Assembly: GCF_947500405.1 (NCBI RefSeq)
Contig: NZ_CANMRY010000003.1
Coordinates: 124,001 to 188,000 of the forward strand
Length of the DNA stretch: 64,000 bases
Reading direction: 5' to 3'
Source: an uncultured Maribacter sp.
Lineage (GTDB): Bacteria > Bacteroidota > Bacteroidia > Flavobacteriales > Flavobacteriaceae
This document shows positions 43,701 through 52,056 of the stretch, in pieces (positions within the stretch are counted from its first letter, which is position 1; each line of letters starts with the position of its first letter). A program made the position numbers and the translations under genes. A model generated the notes under the pieces. It did no database searches. It was not told the DNA's origin and was given only the letters and a program-made list of their open reading frames with translations.

Positions 43701-44968
43701 TTAAATCCTGCTTCTACAGTTGCAATATCTCTAATAGATTCTGTTAAAGCTCCAGAACCTATTGCCATAGGGTTATAATCATTGGCATCATTCCTAGGCA
43801 GCCTATTACTTGGATTATTAAAAAAACCAGATGGATCTCCATTTTGAGACCCAATTCTTGTTTTATCTTCTAAAGCTTCTCCTAAATCCTGTATTGCCAC
43901 AACATTTCTAACATTTAATGTTTGTTGGCTACGGTTAGTTACCCAAACTTCTAAACGAGTTATTTGTATTTGACTACGTATGTATGGGTAATTCTCTAAA
44001 GCTTCATCATAATTATCTCTAAAATAGTGAGACAAGAAAAAGTGTTTATCCTCATCATAATCTAAAGCTGTAATAGAAAACTCATTTACAGTACCACCAC
44101 CTTGCGCTACAACGGTATTATTCTGAGAACGTTGTTCCGAGAAAACAGCTGTTACCCTAGTTTTACCAAATTGCAATTGTGTTTTTACTCCAAATAAGCT
44201 TTGTGCTCCTGTTATTAAAGAGCTATTTAAAGGCATATTTACGTTACCTACCTCTATAGATTGTATAATATCATCTTCAGTTGGGGTGTAATCTAACTTT
44301 ACAATATTTTGAAAATCAAAAGTTGCTTCGGTATCGTAATTTGCTGTTACTTGTAAACGTTCTCCTATTTTACCAAGCATACTTAAACTAATACGCTGAT
44401 CAAAATCAAAAGATAAGTTTGTTCTATTTCTTGGTGATAAGGATGGGTTATCATTTTTTTGCCAAATAACACCTAAATCCATTGCCACAGAACCTTGTGG
44501 TATTACTTCTATACCACCTTCTCCAAATATGGATTGAAAAAATTTATTGTCTTTATAAAAAACTGGAAGTAAGTTTTTCTTAGCTTCTTTGCTTCCTGCT
44601 TTTTTACCTGCAAAGGCATCCGACTTTTCTTTAAAGTAAGACTTAATGCCTTCTCTTTTTACTAATTCTAAATATTCTTCTGGAGTAAGTATTATTGGGT
44701 ACCCAATATCAAAATCTCCTATACTTTCATTATATACATAACGATCTAGTTCTGTATCATAAATGTACTTAGAGACTATACTTTCTGGGTTTTCAAGTAA
44801 AATTTTACCCAAATCAAACCCTGTTTTCACAGAATCTACCTGTTGTTCATTAGTTGTTTTCCCTGTATTGTCTTGTGCCACAGTTGTAACAACTGTGGCA
44901 AAAAACAAAACAAATAGGAAAGCAAACTTAAATGATAATTTAAGATTTTTTTTTGCCCCTTGTTTCAA
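37790..44968 (-). CDS. sprA: SprA, type IX secretion outer-membrane translocon / gliding protein
   Basis: 2392 residues, the size expected for SprA/Sov. The signal peptide ends near TVVAQ. The N-terminal part has VIPQGSVAMDLGVIWQKNDNPSLSPRNRTNLSFDFDQRISLSMLGKIGERLQVTANYD, a family hallmark, followed by many long beta strands of the 36-strand barrel with large periplasmic and extracellular insertions, and it ends in a beta strand (NAGFTLRYNFGN). SprA is the channel through which T9SS clients cross the outer membrane and is needed for gliding in Flavobacterium. It follows ruvA by only 5 bases. The CHU_C adhesin at 6.6-10.3 kb is a likely client. Confidence 0.97.
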   Translation of the reverse strand: MKQGAKKNLKLSFKFAFLFVLFFATVVTTVAQDNTGKTTNEQQVDSVKTGFDLGKILLENPESIVSKYIYDTELDRYVYNESIGDFDIGYPIILTPEEYLELVKREGIKSYFKEKSDAFAGKKAGSKEAKKNLLPVFYKDNKFFQSIFGEGGIEVIPQGSVAMDLGVIWQKNDNPSLSPRNRTNLSFDFDQRISLSMLGKIGERLQVTANYDTEATFDFQNIVKLDYTPTEDDIIQSIEVGNVNMPLNSSLITGAQSLFGVKTQLQFGKTRVTAVFSEQRSQNNTVVAQGGGTVNEFSITALDYDEDKHFFLSHYFRDNYDEALENYPYIRSQIQITRLEVWVTNRSQQTLNVRNVVAIQDLGEALEDKTRIGSQNGDPSGFFNNPSNRLPRNDANDYNPMAIGSGALTESIRDIATVEAGFNIPGYQVNQGFDYAILENARKLEPNRDYEYNTQLGYISLNQRLSNDEVLGVAFQYTYNGEVYQVGEFANGGVDATTVSGGVNPIIENNTLVLKLLKSNITNITDPIWDLMMKNIYATGAYRLSQEDFKMNILYSDPTPRNYITPVEPFPAPINGNKDLQERILLDVFNLDRLNTYNDVQKGGDGFFDFIPGLTVDTESGRIIFTKVEPFGEFLFDELGSGNYTDENSFNQNQEKYVFKDMYELTKAAALQNPEKNKFLLKGRYKSEGNNGIPIGAFNVPRGSVRVTAGGRQLQEGIDYTVNYQAGTVQILDPSLEASNTPINISVENNAVFGQQTRRFTGVNVEHQFNKNFVLGGTFLNLNERPLTQKSNYGVEPVNNTIFGLNGNFSTEVPFLTRMVNKLPNIDTDVPSNVSMRAEIAWLKPNSPKNADFQGETTTYLDDFEGAQALIDIRASLGWTLASTPLEFGEVKNERLYGSGVTDPDNLLNGHRRAKMAWYTIDPIFYTNQRPSGISDSDLSTNPTRRVFIDEVFPETDQAQGQTRVQSTLDMAYYPNEKGPYNNNPDFSAENSADKWAGIMRSLSSTDFEQSNVEFVQFWVLDPYVDGIATSPGELVLNLGNISEDVLRDGKKQYENGLPDTNNTESTAPTSWGEVPQTQALVYAFDAEEANRTIQDVGFDGLSDANEGTVFNNNSGADPALDNYEYYINKEGDILERYLNFNNPDGNSPVGVSNTNRGSTTLPDVEDIDRDLTMNTVNSYYEYRIEIKPNTTVNDKYVTDIKEGITPELPDGSSLNRRWIQYKIPLSDFSEAVGGINDFRSVSFMRMYMTGFTSPTVLRFATLDLVRGDWRTYTKSLQEDDIDNNAADDGTVIDVNTVNVEENSTRNPIPYVLPPGVVREQLNNNNTIIRQNEQSLSFKVENLESEDSRGVFKNLNIDIRQYKKLKMFMHAEKINDGDYSDNATPLVGFLRIGTDFSENYYQIELPLQFTPFNATSESEIWPDVNQLEVSVSDLNKIKSELIASGNFNETQYFEVENGTIIPTTEFAPRTLGRIRVGIKGNPSLGSIRSMMVGIKNLDNLRARGEVWFNELRLAGLDNNGGWAAVAAVDANIADFANVSATGSRSTSGFGAVDQMPNERAREDAISYDVVTNVNVGQLLPKKWGIQVPFNYGISEQLITPEFDPVYDDLKLDDLVDAADTDQQADDLLEQAEDYTKRTSINLIGVQKNRGEEADANFYDIENFTFNYSYNETNHRDFEISELRDQKVNTGFVYNHNFKPVEVAPFKKKDSLFNGKYLQWLKDLNLNLLPSSISVNSNINRQFNKQRFRDVLEEGVDKLELPELQQRNYQFNWQYAVNYSLTKSLRLNLTGSNNSIVRNYFEEDGNPDSRIDETLELWDGFFDIGEPNRHAQEMQLNYEIPFNKIPALDFISAQYSYTSNFDWQRGGDALAEVASDALGYQASINTVQNANTHNLTASLTMQKFYDLLGLKKRTGKASAKNALARKDKAGNTKEAKKEKGKTSGLFNTAVDVLTMVKRLNINYNESNGKLLPGYTQSIGFIGTTRPSVGFIFGSQADVRFEAARNGWLTPFQEFNEQYVERTNKQLNITATAQPIKDLTIDLSADRQYSNSYQENFQVNDLGNGEYQYENLLGNNFGNFSISTIMIGTAFGKSDEFDSDTFQEFKQNRITVANRLVSDRGETVGALDADGFPERYGKTQQEVLLPAFFAAYTGQKADRVNLDAFRSIPIPNWNLKYTGLMRNKWFKKKFKRFSLSHGYRASYSINSFQTNLEKQNGDVNLENGDVLPDNIISNVVLTDQFNPLMRVDFEMKNSVSVLAEIRTDRALSLSFDNNLLTEVNGKEYTVGLGYRIKDVKFVTNIGGEKTRLKGDLNLKADVTLRDNITIIRNLDIDNNQITSGQNLLSIKFTADYALSKSLNALFFYDHSFSQFAVSTAFPQTTINAGFTLRYNFGN

Positions 44969-44973
44969 ACTTT

Positions 44974-45555
44974 TTACAAATTTTTAAGCGCGAGTTTTAT
45001 AATGTTCTCTACGCTAAGTGTAGAATCTTGGGTCATGATCTTATCAACCACTTTTTCTGCTTGTCTTCTGACAAATCCAAGAACCTCTAAAGCAGATAAC
45101 GCTTCATCTTTATTTGTATTGTTTGAACCGGTGGAAACTTCGTCTATATCATAAACTTTCAAAATCTTATCTCTAAGATCTAAAATAACTCGTTGTGCCG
45201 TTTTTGCTCCAATTCCCTTTACAGACTGTATTATAGCAACATCTCCATTAGCAATAGCATTTCTTAATTGCAAAGGTTCTAATGAAGACAACATGGTTCT
45301 TGCTGTACTAGAACCAATTCCAGAGACAGATACTAACAATCTAAATATTTCTCTCTCGGACTTTTCTACAAAACCATACAAGGTGTGGGAATCTTCTTTA
45401 ATTTGTAAATGTGTTAATAGTCTAATATTTTCTGCATCGGTAATTTTAGAAAATGTATGTAAAGATATGTTTACAAAATATCCTACTCCTGCACATTCTA
45501 TTATTACATAAGTTGGATTTTTCTCAACTAATTTTCCATTTAAATGCGTAATCAT
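44974..45555 (-). CDS. ruvA: Holliday junction DNA helicase subunit RuvA
   Basis: 193 residues. N-terminal OB fold (MITHLNGKLVEKNPTYVIIECAGVGYFV), central helix-hairpin-helix part with LVSVSGIGSSTARTMLSSL and IQSVKGIGAKTAQRVILDLRDK, and a C-terminal UBA-like domain (NKDEALSALEVLGFVRRQAEKVVDKI) that contacts RuvB. RuvA tetramers hold Holliday junctions for branch migration by RuvB, which is encoded about 12 kb away. It lies between maeB and sprA on the same strand. Confidence 0.97.
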   Translation of the reverse strand: MITHLNGKLVEKNPTYVIIECAGVGYFVNISLHTFSKITDAENIRLLTHLQIKEDSHTLYGFVEKSEREIFRLLVSVSGIGSSTARTMLSSLEPLQLRNAIANGDVAIIQSVKGIGAKTAQRVILDLRDKILKVYDIDEVSTGSNNTNKDEALSALEVLGFVRRQAEKVVDKIMTQDSTLSVENIIKLALKNL

Positions 45556-45582
45556 AAACTATGTATTAACTTTTTACTCTAT

Positions 45583-47877
45583 TTATTCTGCCTGCTTTGC
45601 TTGTTTTCTTTTCTCTCTTTCCTGAGCATCTATTACTGTAACTGCTGTCATATTTACAATTTCGTCTACACTTGCGCCAAGTTGCACAATATGAACTGCC
45701 TTTTTTAAACCAACTACAATTGGCCCTATAGAATTTGTACCATTAAGCTCTTTTAACAACTTATATGTAATATTTGCAGATTCTAAGTTTGGAAATATTA
45801 ATGTGTTTACTTTTTTTCCTGCTAATTTTGAAAATGGAAATTTGCTTTCTAACAACTCCTTATTTAGTGCAAAATCGGTTTGGATTTCTCCATCTACTAT
45901 CAAATCTGGATTAGATTGATGCAACATACTTACTGCTTCTTTTACTTTTTTAGCCTTTGGATTTACAGAAGAGCCAAAGTTTGCATAGGAAAGCATTGCA
46001 ATTACTGGTGTAAAACCAAATGTAGTTGCTACGTTAGCTGTCATTTGTGTAATTTCTGCAAGTTCTTCTGCATTTGGATCTATGTTTATAGAGGTATCTG
46101 CCAAAAACATTGGTCCTCTTTTGGTATCCATAATATGTACAGTAGATACTCTTTTAACATTAGCTGCTCTACCTATTATTTCAAAAATAGGTTTTACCAC
46201 AGATGGATATGCCCGTGAATACCCTGTAACCATCCCATCTGCATCCCCTACTACCACCATCATGGAGCCATAATACGTACGTTCTCTCATTTTTCTTAAA
46301 GCACCATACATACCTACGCCATTTCGCTGTCTTTTCTCAAAATAAGTTTTAGCATAAAGTTCTCTTTTTTCTTGAGCTTCATCTTGTTTTGGGTCAATTA
46401 TTTCTATATCAGCATCAAACTCTAATTCCTTTTTAAGCTCATTAATAATATCCTTTCTTCCTAACAAAATTGGAATAGCAATTCCTTCATCATAAGAAAT
46501 TTGAGCTGCTTTTAGCACATCTAAATGTTCAGCTTCAGCAAAAACAATTCGCTTAGGATTTCTTCTAGCACGATCATGTAATAATCTTACTATTTTATTA
46601 TCACTTCCTGAACGTTGTAAAAGCTCTTCTTTGTAGCGATCCCAATCTTCTATTGGTTCTCTAGCAACCCCACTTTCCATTGCTGCTTTTGCAACTGCTG
46701 GCGGTATTTCAGATATTAATCTTGGGTCAAAAGGTTTTGGAATTATATAATCTTTGCCAAAAGCTAATCGTGTTTTTCCGTAAGCAATATTTACTTGCTC
46801 TGGAACAGGTTCCTTTGTTAACTCCGCCAAAGCTTTAACGGCAGCCATTTTCATAGCTTCATTAATTTTAGTTGCTCTAACATCTAAAGCTCCTCTAAAA
46901 ATAAAAGGAAAACCTAATACATTGTTTACTTGGTTAGGATGGTCTGATCTGCCAGTAGCCATAACCACATCTTCCCTTGTTCTACAAGCTAAGTCATACC
47001 CTATTTCTGGATTTGGATTTGCCATTGCAAAAACTATAGGATTCTTTGCCATAGATAACAACATTTTAGGATCTACAATATCTGCTATAGAAAGACCAAC
47101 AAAAACATCTGCATCTACCATTGCTTCGGTTAACGTATCTATTTTACGATCCGATGCAAATTCTAATTTTTCTTTTGTTAAATTGTCACGGTCTTTACGT
47201 ATAACCCCTTTACTATCTAACATTACAATATTCTTTGCACTTGCACCAAAAGCCTTATACAATCTTGTACAAGACACTGCTGCTGCTCCAGCACCACTAA
47301 CAACAATACGAGCTTCTTCTATTTTTCTTCCAGTAAGTTCTAAAGCATTTAACAAAGCTGCTGCAGAAATAATTGCAGTTCCATGCTGATCATCATGCAT
47401 TACAGGAATATCTAATTCTTCTTTTAATCTCCTTTCTATCTCAAAAGCTTCTGGAGCTTTTATATCCTCTAAATTTATTCCTCCAAATGTAGGTGCTATA
47501 TTTTTTACAGTTTGTATAAACTCCTCCACATTTTCGGTATCTACTTCAATATCAAAAACATCAATATCTGCAAAAATCTTAAAAAGTAATCCTTTCCCTT
47601 CCATTACTGGTTTAGATGCTTCTGGGCCAATGTTACCCAACCCTAAAACCGCTGTACCATTAGATATTACTGCTACTAAATTTCCTTTTGCAGTATATTT
47701 ATAAGCATTATTCTTGTCCTTCTCTATTTCTAAACATGGTTCTGCAACACCAGGAGAATAAGCAAGTGCTAAATCTCTTTGGGTTGTATAAGGTTTTGTA
47801 GGAACAACTTTTATTTTACCAGGAATTGGCTTTGCATGATATATTAATGCTTCTCTTCTACTTTTTTCTGTACTCAT
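45583..47877 (-). CDS. maeB: NADP-dependent malic enzyme with C-terminal phosphotransacetylase-like domain
   Basis: 764 residues, the MaeB hybrid length. The malic enzyme half (1 to about 430) has the catalytic Tyr in LALAYSPGVAEPCLEI, Lys in GKGLLFKIFADIDVF, metal-binding MHDDQHGTA and the NAD(P) fold VVSGAGAAAVSC. The phosphotransacetylase-like half (about 435-755) includes RIVFAEAEHLDVLKAAQI, TYYGSMMVVVGDADGMVTGYSRA and FGSSVNPKAKKVKEAV. In characterised MaeB the second half binds acetyl-CoA as an allosteric signal. The enzyme makes pyruvate and NADPH from malate. It is upstream of ruvA with a 27-base gap. Confidence 0.96.
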   Translation of the reverse strand: MSTEKSRREALIYHAKPIPGKIKVVPTKPYTTQRDLALAYSPGVAEPCLEIEKDKNNAYKYTAKGNLVAVISNGTAVLGLGNIGPEASKPVMEGKGLLFKIFADIDVFDIEVDTENVEEFIQTVKNIAPTFGGINLEDIKAPEAFEIERRLKEELDIPVMHDDQHGTAIISAAALLNALELTGRKIEEARIVVSGAGAAAVSCTRLYKAFGASAKNIVMLDSKGVIRKDRDNLTKEKLEFASDRKIDTLTEAMVDADVFVGLSIADIVDPKMLLSMAKNPIVFAMANPNPEIGYDLACRTREDVVMATGRSDHPNQVNNVLGFPFIFRGALDVRATKINEAMKMAAVKALAELTKEPVPEQVNIAYGKTRLAFGKDYIIPKPFDPRLISEIPPAVAKAAMESGVAREPIEDWDRYKEELLQRSGSDNKIVRLLHDRARRNPKRIVFAEAEHLDVLKAAQISYDEGIAIPILLGRKDIINELKKELEFDADIEIIDPKQDEAQEKRELYAKTYFEKRQRNGVGMYGALRKMRERTYYGSMMVVVGDADGMVTGYSRAYPSVVKPIFEIIGRAANVKRVSTVHIMDTKRGPMFLADTSINIDPNAEELAEITQMTANVATTFGFTPVIAMLSYANFGSSVNPKAKKVKEAVSMLHQSNPDLIVDGEIQTDFALNKELLESKFPFSKLAGKKVNTLIFPNLESANITYKLLKELNGTNSIGPIVVGLKKAVHIVQLGASVDEIVNMTAVTVIDAQEREKRKQAKQAE

Positions 47878-47989
47878 GTAATACTATTTAAATAAGCAAA
47901 TTTAAAGGTATTCTTTAGTATTGACTTACTTAAACCGTAATATTTTTTTTGTACTTATACTTCGTAGGTAATTTATATAATTAAACCCT

Positions 47990-49711
47990 TTAGAAATACA
48001 ATGTTTTTTCTATACTTGATTCAGAGTAGTTAATAGTAAATGATAAGGTTTTTAAATTAACTTTTAAAGTTGCAATATTACTTCCATTTTTCCATTCAAT
48101 ATTTAACATATTGTCGGAAGTTTTAATGAAATCCACAGTTCCGGAAAATGCTTTTAAAGTATTTCGTAAATGTATTATTTTAAGTTGATTTTTTACTATA
48201 TCTTTCTTTAAACCATCCTTAATATTTTTCATAGTTAAGTTTGTCCTATTAATCTCTTTATGCCCTCCACTACCACCTTTATCTGCAGCAGCATAATTAT
48301 TTTTACCCGCAAAAAGATCTAGGTACCAAACTTGGGGAATTCCTGGCATAAACATTTGAATTGCTCTGGCAAGTAATAATTTTTGTTCTTCTTCTCCTAA
48401 AGCACTAAAAAACGTTGCGTTTACTTGATAATAAGAGATTTTCTTTCCTGATGGGTCATAAAGATTTTTTACTCTACCCCCACGATTGATGATAGTGGTC
48501 ATAATTTGTTCTATAGCCGCATCTTCTAATAAACCGTCCTTATAAATTCCGTCAACTTCCTTACCTTTTAAATCTAAAACAGGAATACCATCATGGCAAC
48601 CCAGCATATTAATAGTTTTATACTCTTTAAGAACAATCTCCTTTCCCCATTTAACTAATGCAGCACTTGACTGATTTTCAATAGTATGTATCATTAAACC
48701 TGGCAAGAAAAAATCATAAATATGATATCCTTCCTTAGCTACTTCATCATGTAAATGAAGTCCATACTCTGCATGTATCTCTGGTAACAGTTGCAGATTA
48801 TTTTTCTGAGCCATCTTTTTTATTCGCTCCAAATAATTCCATGTCCCTGGTGTATTAAAGAAATTAGATTTACCTACTTCTTTGTGTAAATAAGCAAAAG
48901 CATCTAAGCGTAATATTTTACACCCATAGCTACTAACTTTTTTTAAGGTCTCCTCATAAAAATCCCAAACTAATTCAGAATTAGCATTTACATCCATCTG
49001 CCCTAAATAACTGCGCTTCTTATTTATTATTTGAAAAACTTCTTCTTTATATTTTCCAAATTCTATAGCACTAAGGTCTTTTTTTTGCAATATTGCATTA
49101 TTAATTTTAAGGCATATTTCAGTTGCTTCTTCTTTAGATAATTCCTCTATATGCTGTATATCGGAAACCTTAAATTTAGGGTAAGTTATTTGTTGATAAA
49201 AAGTGTTCCAATAAGGTCTTTTTGAACCGTCAGGAAAGTAAACATCTAATATAGGTAAACCAGATTTCCTCATAAAGAGTTTATTTAAAAACTCTTTATG
49301 AGGTTCTATTAAACCATCTGCTCTTTTTATTCCATAACCTTCCCAAAAGGTATTCCAATTAATAAAAAAGTCTTTATACTCGGATGCGTCTCCGTACTCT
49401 AAAACATCTTTAAATTGAGGAGATGCTACCGATAAATGATTTAAAACAATATCAAACTTTAAGGTAATATTTAGTTCTTGTAATGCTACTAAGTCTTCTG
49501 GAGATACCAATTCTTTATTTAGGTTATAATCTATAATAGAAAAACCCCTATCTAAATCACTATTAAAAAAAGTAGGAAGTATATAAAAAAATGAAAAAAC
49601 ATCTTTAAACTCCGTCATTTTTAGCATTGCAATAGTGTCTTGTAACTTACTTCCTATACTATCTGGATATGCATTTAACATTACCCCATTACCTATATTT
49701 TCTTGTAACAT
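47990..49711 (-). CDS. GH13 sucrose-phosphorylase-like enzyme (subfamily 18 type)
   Basis: 573 residues. Family motifs resemble sucrose phosphorylase: ILPTFFNSDLDRGFSIIDY (48-62), FDIVLNHLS with His92, nucleophile Asp270 in LRLDAFAYL, acid/base Glu311 in LLPEIHAEY, transition-state Asp374 in LGCHDGIPVLD and the acceptor-side YYQVNATFFSALG. Such enzymes split sucrose, or related glucosides such as glucosylglycerol or glucosylglycerate, with phosphate to glucose 1-phosphate. An extra stretch of about 55 residues (176-234) separates the usual QQI and DVN strands and is absent from the Bifidobacterium enzyme as I recall it. It is the last gene of the sugar operon, after a PfkB kinase, which fits sucrose as substrate. 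Confidence 0.85.
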   Translation of the reverse strand: MLQENIGNGVMLNAYPDSIGSKLQDTIAMLKMTEFKDVFSFFYILPTFFNSDLDRGFSIIDYNLNKELVSPEDLVALQELNITLKFDIVLNHLSVASPQFKDVLEYGDASEYKDFFINWNTFWEGYGIKRADGLIEPHKEFLNKLFMRKSGLPILDVYFPDGSKRPYWNTFYQQITYPKFKVSDIQHIEELSKEEATEICLKINNAILQKKDLSAIEFGKYKEEVFQIINKKRSYLGQMDVNANSELVWDFYEETLKKVSSYGCKILRLDAFAYLHKEVGKSNFFNTPGTWNYLERIKKMAQKNNLQLLPEIHAEYGLHLHDEVAKEGYHIYDFFLPGLMIHTIENQSSAALVKWGKEIVLKEYKTINMLGCHDGIPVLDLKGKEVDGIYKDGLLEDAAIEQIMTTIINRGGRVKNLYDPSGKKISYYQVNATFFSALGEEEQKLLLARAIQMFMPGIPQVWYLDLFAGKNNYAAADKGGSGGHKEINRTNLTMKNIKDGLKKDIVKNQLKIIHLRNTLKAFSGTVDFIKTSDNMLNIEWKNGSNIATLKVNLKTLSFTINYSESSIEKTLYF

Positions 49712-49755
49712 ATGTGTATTTATAAAAAACTATTACGTTTTAAGAATATTTTAAT

Positions 49756-50694
49756 TTACAGAAGTTTAGATAAAATATTTATCTGATCTGGAAGCCTTCC
49801 AACATTTTGTAATTTTAATGCTGCTAATTGTAACGCTATTTCTAAACATTTTTTAATGGATTTTTCTTTTACATAAGCGTATAAAAATCCAGACCAAAAA
49901 GCATCCCCAGCACCTGTAGCATCCATAATATGAGTAACTTTTATAGCTGGTAACCAAATAGTTTCTTCACCTTTCTGAGACAATTTAACTCCTTTACTAC
50001 CCATAGTTAAGCAAATTACATCAACGCCTAGTGAGTGAAAAAAATTGAATATTTCTTCATCTGGCAAAGTTTCCCCAAAAAGTCTTAACATATCATCTAC
50101 GCTAACTTTAACTAAAGGGTTATATTTACAATACGCTTTAATTATTTTTAGAGCTTCTTCTTTGCTCTTCCACATCTTTTTAGCGTAATTTACGTCTATA
50201 CTCAACTTACACCCTAAATTGAACGCCTCTTCTGCTTTTTGTAATATGGTTGATTGTGCAGGTTCCTGAGTTAAAGCAAAACAGGTAGTATGATATATTT
50301 TAGTATTTAAAAGTGTTTCCTTAGTTATTTGATCTTCTGTAATAAAAAAATCAGCCGATCTAAAAGGGATAAATTCTGGTGTAGCTTGCGTTCTTGATAC
50401 AAAAATAACACTTGTTGGTTTATCTTCTATTTTCTTTACATTCTCTGTAATTACTCCTGCCTTTGTAAGTCTTCTTAAAATATATTCTCCAAAACCATCA
50501 TTACCAACTGTAGCTACTAAATTTGTTTTTAACCCTAATCTTGCAACATTCATTGCTACATTAGTAGGTGACCCTCCCAAATATCTATGATAATCTCTTG
50601 TTTCATTTATTAAAACCTCTGATTGATGCCCAATGAAATCAATCAGAACTTCTCCAACACATAAAACATCTATTTCTTGTCTATTATTTTTCAA
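49756..50694 (-). CDS. PfkB-family sugar kinase, probable fructokinase
   Basis: 312 residues. The N-terminal GEVLIDFIGHQ and LGGSPTNVAMNVARLGLKTNLVATVGNDGFGEYI (PfkB signature 1), and the C-terminal DATGAGDAFWSGFLYAYV (signature 2, catalytic Asp in GAGD) are intact. Members phosphorylate fructose, ribose or 2-keto-3-deoxygluconate. Beside a sucrose-phosphorylase-like gene, the simplest reading is a fructokinase that captures the fructose released by phosphorolysis. The gaps to its neighbours are about 45 and 65 bases. Confidence 0.88.
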   Translation of the reverse strand: MKNNRQEIDVLCVGEVLIDFIGHQSEVLINETRDYHRYLGGSPTNVAMNVARLGLKTNLVATVGNDGFGEYILRRLTKAGVITENVKKIEDKPTSVIFVSRTQATPEFIPFRSADFFITEDQITKETLLNTKIYHTTCFALTQEPAQSTILQKAEEAFNLGCKLSIDVNYAKKMWKSKEEALKIIKAYCKYNPLVKVSVDDMLRLFGETLPDEEIFNFFHSLGVDVICLTMGSKGVKLSQKGEETIWLPAIKVTHIMDATGAGDAFWSGFLYAYVKEKSIKKCLEIALQLAALKLQNVGRLPDQINILSKLL

Positions 50695-50758
50695 TTTATT
50701 TCTATTTATACTAGAATTTTATTTTATTCCATAATTCTAAATCTTATAGAATTTATTT

Positions 50759-52054
50759 CTAATTAATTACTTTCTTCTTTTTAATAAATAAAGTGCAAAC
50801 CATACTCACTAGTAGAAGTATTCCTGCAAAAGTGATAGCATTTCGAGGATCATTGTTTAAAAAATGTTTTAAAATATACCCAAAAGTCAATGTTTGTATA
50901 ATCATTGGCACAACAATCATCATATTTATAATACCCATATAAACTCCATAACGTTCCTTTGGAATATCTGAAACAACCATTAAGTATGGAATACCCATCA
51001 TACTTGCCCAACCAATTCCGAAACCAGTTATAGCAAAAAATAAGAAGTTTTTATTTTCTATATGTGGAAATGCTAAAAAGCCTATTGCTGCAATAAATAA
51101 ACAAAATGCATGTACTTTTTTTGCACTATATTTTTTTGCAAATCCAACTAAAGCAAAAGCTACTAAAAAAGTTACTACGTTATACCACCCATTTACTAAA
51201 CCAGTCCAACCAACCGCTTCACTGTAAGCTTCTTTATTATCTGGCGTTGCATTCCAAACGGAAAGTGCTACACTTTTAGATGAATTTTGCCAATAACAAA
51301 AGAGTGCATACCATTGAAACAAGTATACTAGTGCTAATTGCCACATTACCTTTGGCATATCTTTAATTGCGGAAAAAATTTCTATTAAAGGTTCAAAAAT
51401 ACTTCTCTTCTCTTTCAGTTTTTCTAGTTCTTCCTCTGTTGGAGGAATTTCTTTTGTCTTTCTAATACTCCATAAAACTGAAGCTATAGAACAAAAAGAC
51501 CCTAAGAAAAAAGAGGCATAAACCCAAGTTGGCAATGCTCCTGTTACGCCTATAAATATTAATGGAAAAATAAACAATGATAAATTAGCTAACACTTGTC
51601 CTAATCCTGTAAAAAAACTTTGCATTTGAAAACCTAAAGGCTGCTGCTCATCATCTAAATTGTCTGCAATAAGTGCTCTATATGGTTCCATTGCTGTATT
51701 ATTACCTGCATCTAGTATCCATAATAATCCTGCGGCCATCCATAAAGAGCTACTAAAAGGAAATGCTAATAAAGTTAAACTACATAGAATTGCTCCTATT
51801 AAAAAATAAGGTTTACGTCTTCCTAACTTTGGACTCCATGTTTTATCACTTAATGCACCTATAAGAGGCTGTACTAATAAGCCAGTTACTGGACCAGCAA
51901 GATGCAATATCGGAATCTGATCAGGACTCGCTCCTAAAAAATCATAAATTGGGGTTACTGCACTTTGTTGTAAACCAAAACTATATTGAATTCCAAAGAA
52001 TCCAACATTCATATTCAGTATTTGCCAGAAACTTAATTTAGTTTTTTTTAACAT
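50759..52054 (-). CDS. MFS sugar transporter (SUT/SLC45-like, GPH group)
   Basis: 431 residues, 12 membrane helices. Features shared with sucrose/maltose carriers are GPVTGLLVQPLIGALSDKTWSPKLGRRKPYFLIGA (the RxGRRxP loop between helices 2 and 3) and LDAGNNTAMEPYRALIADNL in helix 4. Its place between a TonB-dependent receptor and a PfkB/GH13 pair suggests import of the intact disaccharide across the inner membrane. It starts 2 bases after the stop of the small thioredoxin-like gene. Confidence 0.88.
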   Translation of the reverse strand: MLKKTKLSFWQILNMNVGFFGIQYSFGLQQSAVTPIYDFLGASPDQIPILHLAGPVTGLLVQPLIGALSDKTWSPKLGRRKPYFLIGAILCSLTLLAFPFSSSLWMAAGLLWILDAGNNTAMEPYRALIADNLDDEQQPLGFQMQSFFTGLGQVLANLSLFIFPLIFIGVTGALPTWVYASFFLGSFCSIASVLWSIRKTKEIPPTEEELEKLKEKRSIFEPLIEIFSAIKDMPKVMWQLALVYLFQWYALFCYWQNSSKSVALSVWNATPDNKEAYSEAVGWTGLVNGWYNVVTFLVAFALVGFAKKYSAKKVHAFCLFIAAIGFLAFPHIENKNFLFFAITGFGIGWASMMGIPYLMVVSDIPKERYGVYMGIINMMIVVPMIIQTLTFGYILKHFLNNDPRNAITFAGILLLVSMVCTLFIKKKKVIN

Positions 52055-52056
52055 CT

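Noticed and set aside
37971-47389. Open frames on the plus strand opposite sprA, ruvA and maeB
   Set aside because: They lie wholly antisense to strongly supported genes, have low-complexity translations and no family motifs.
47897-47904. CAAATTTA upstream of maeB as a minus-strand -7 box
   Set aside because: No TTG at the required distance, so only half a promoter is present.
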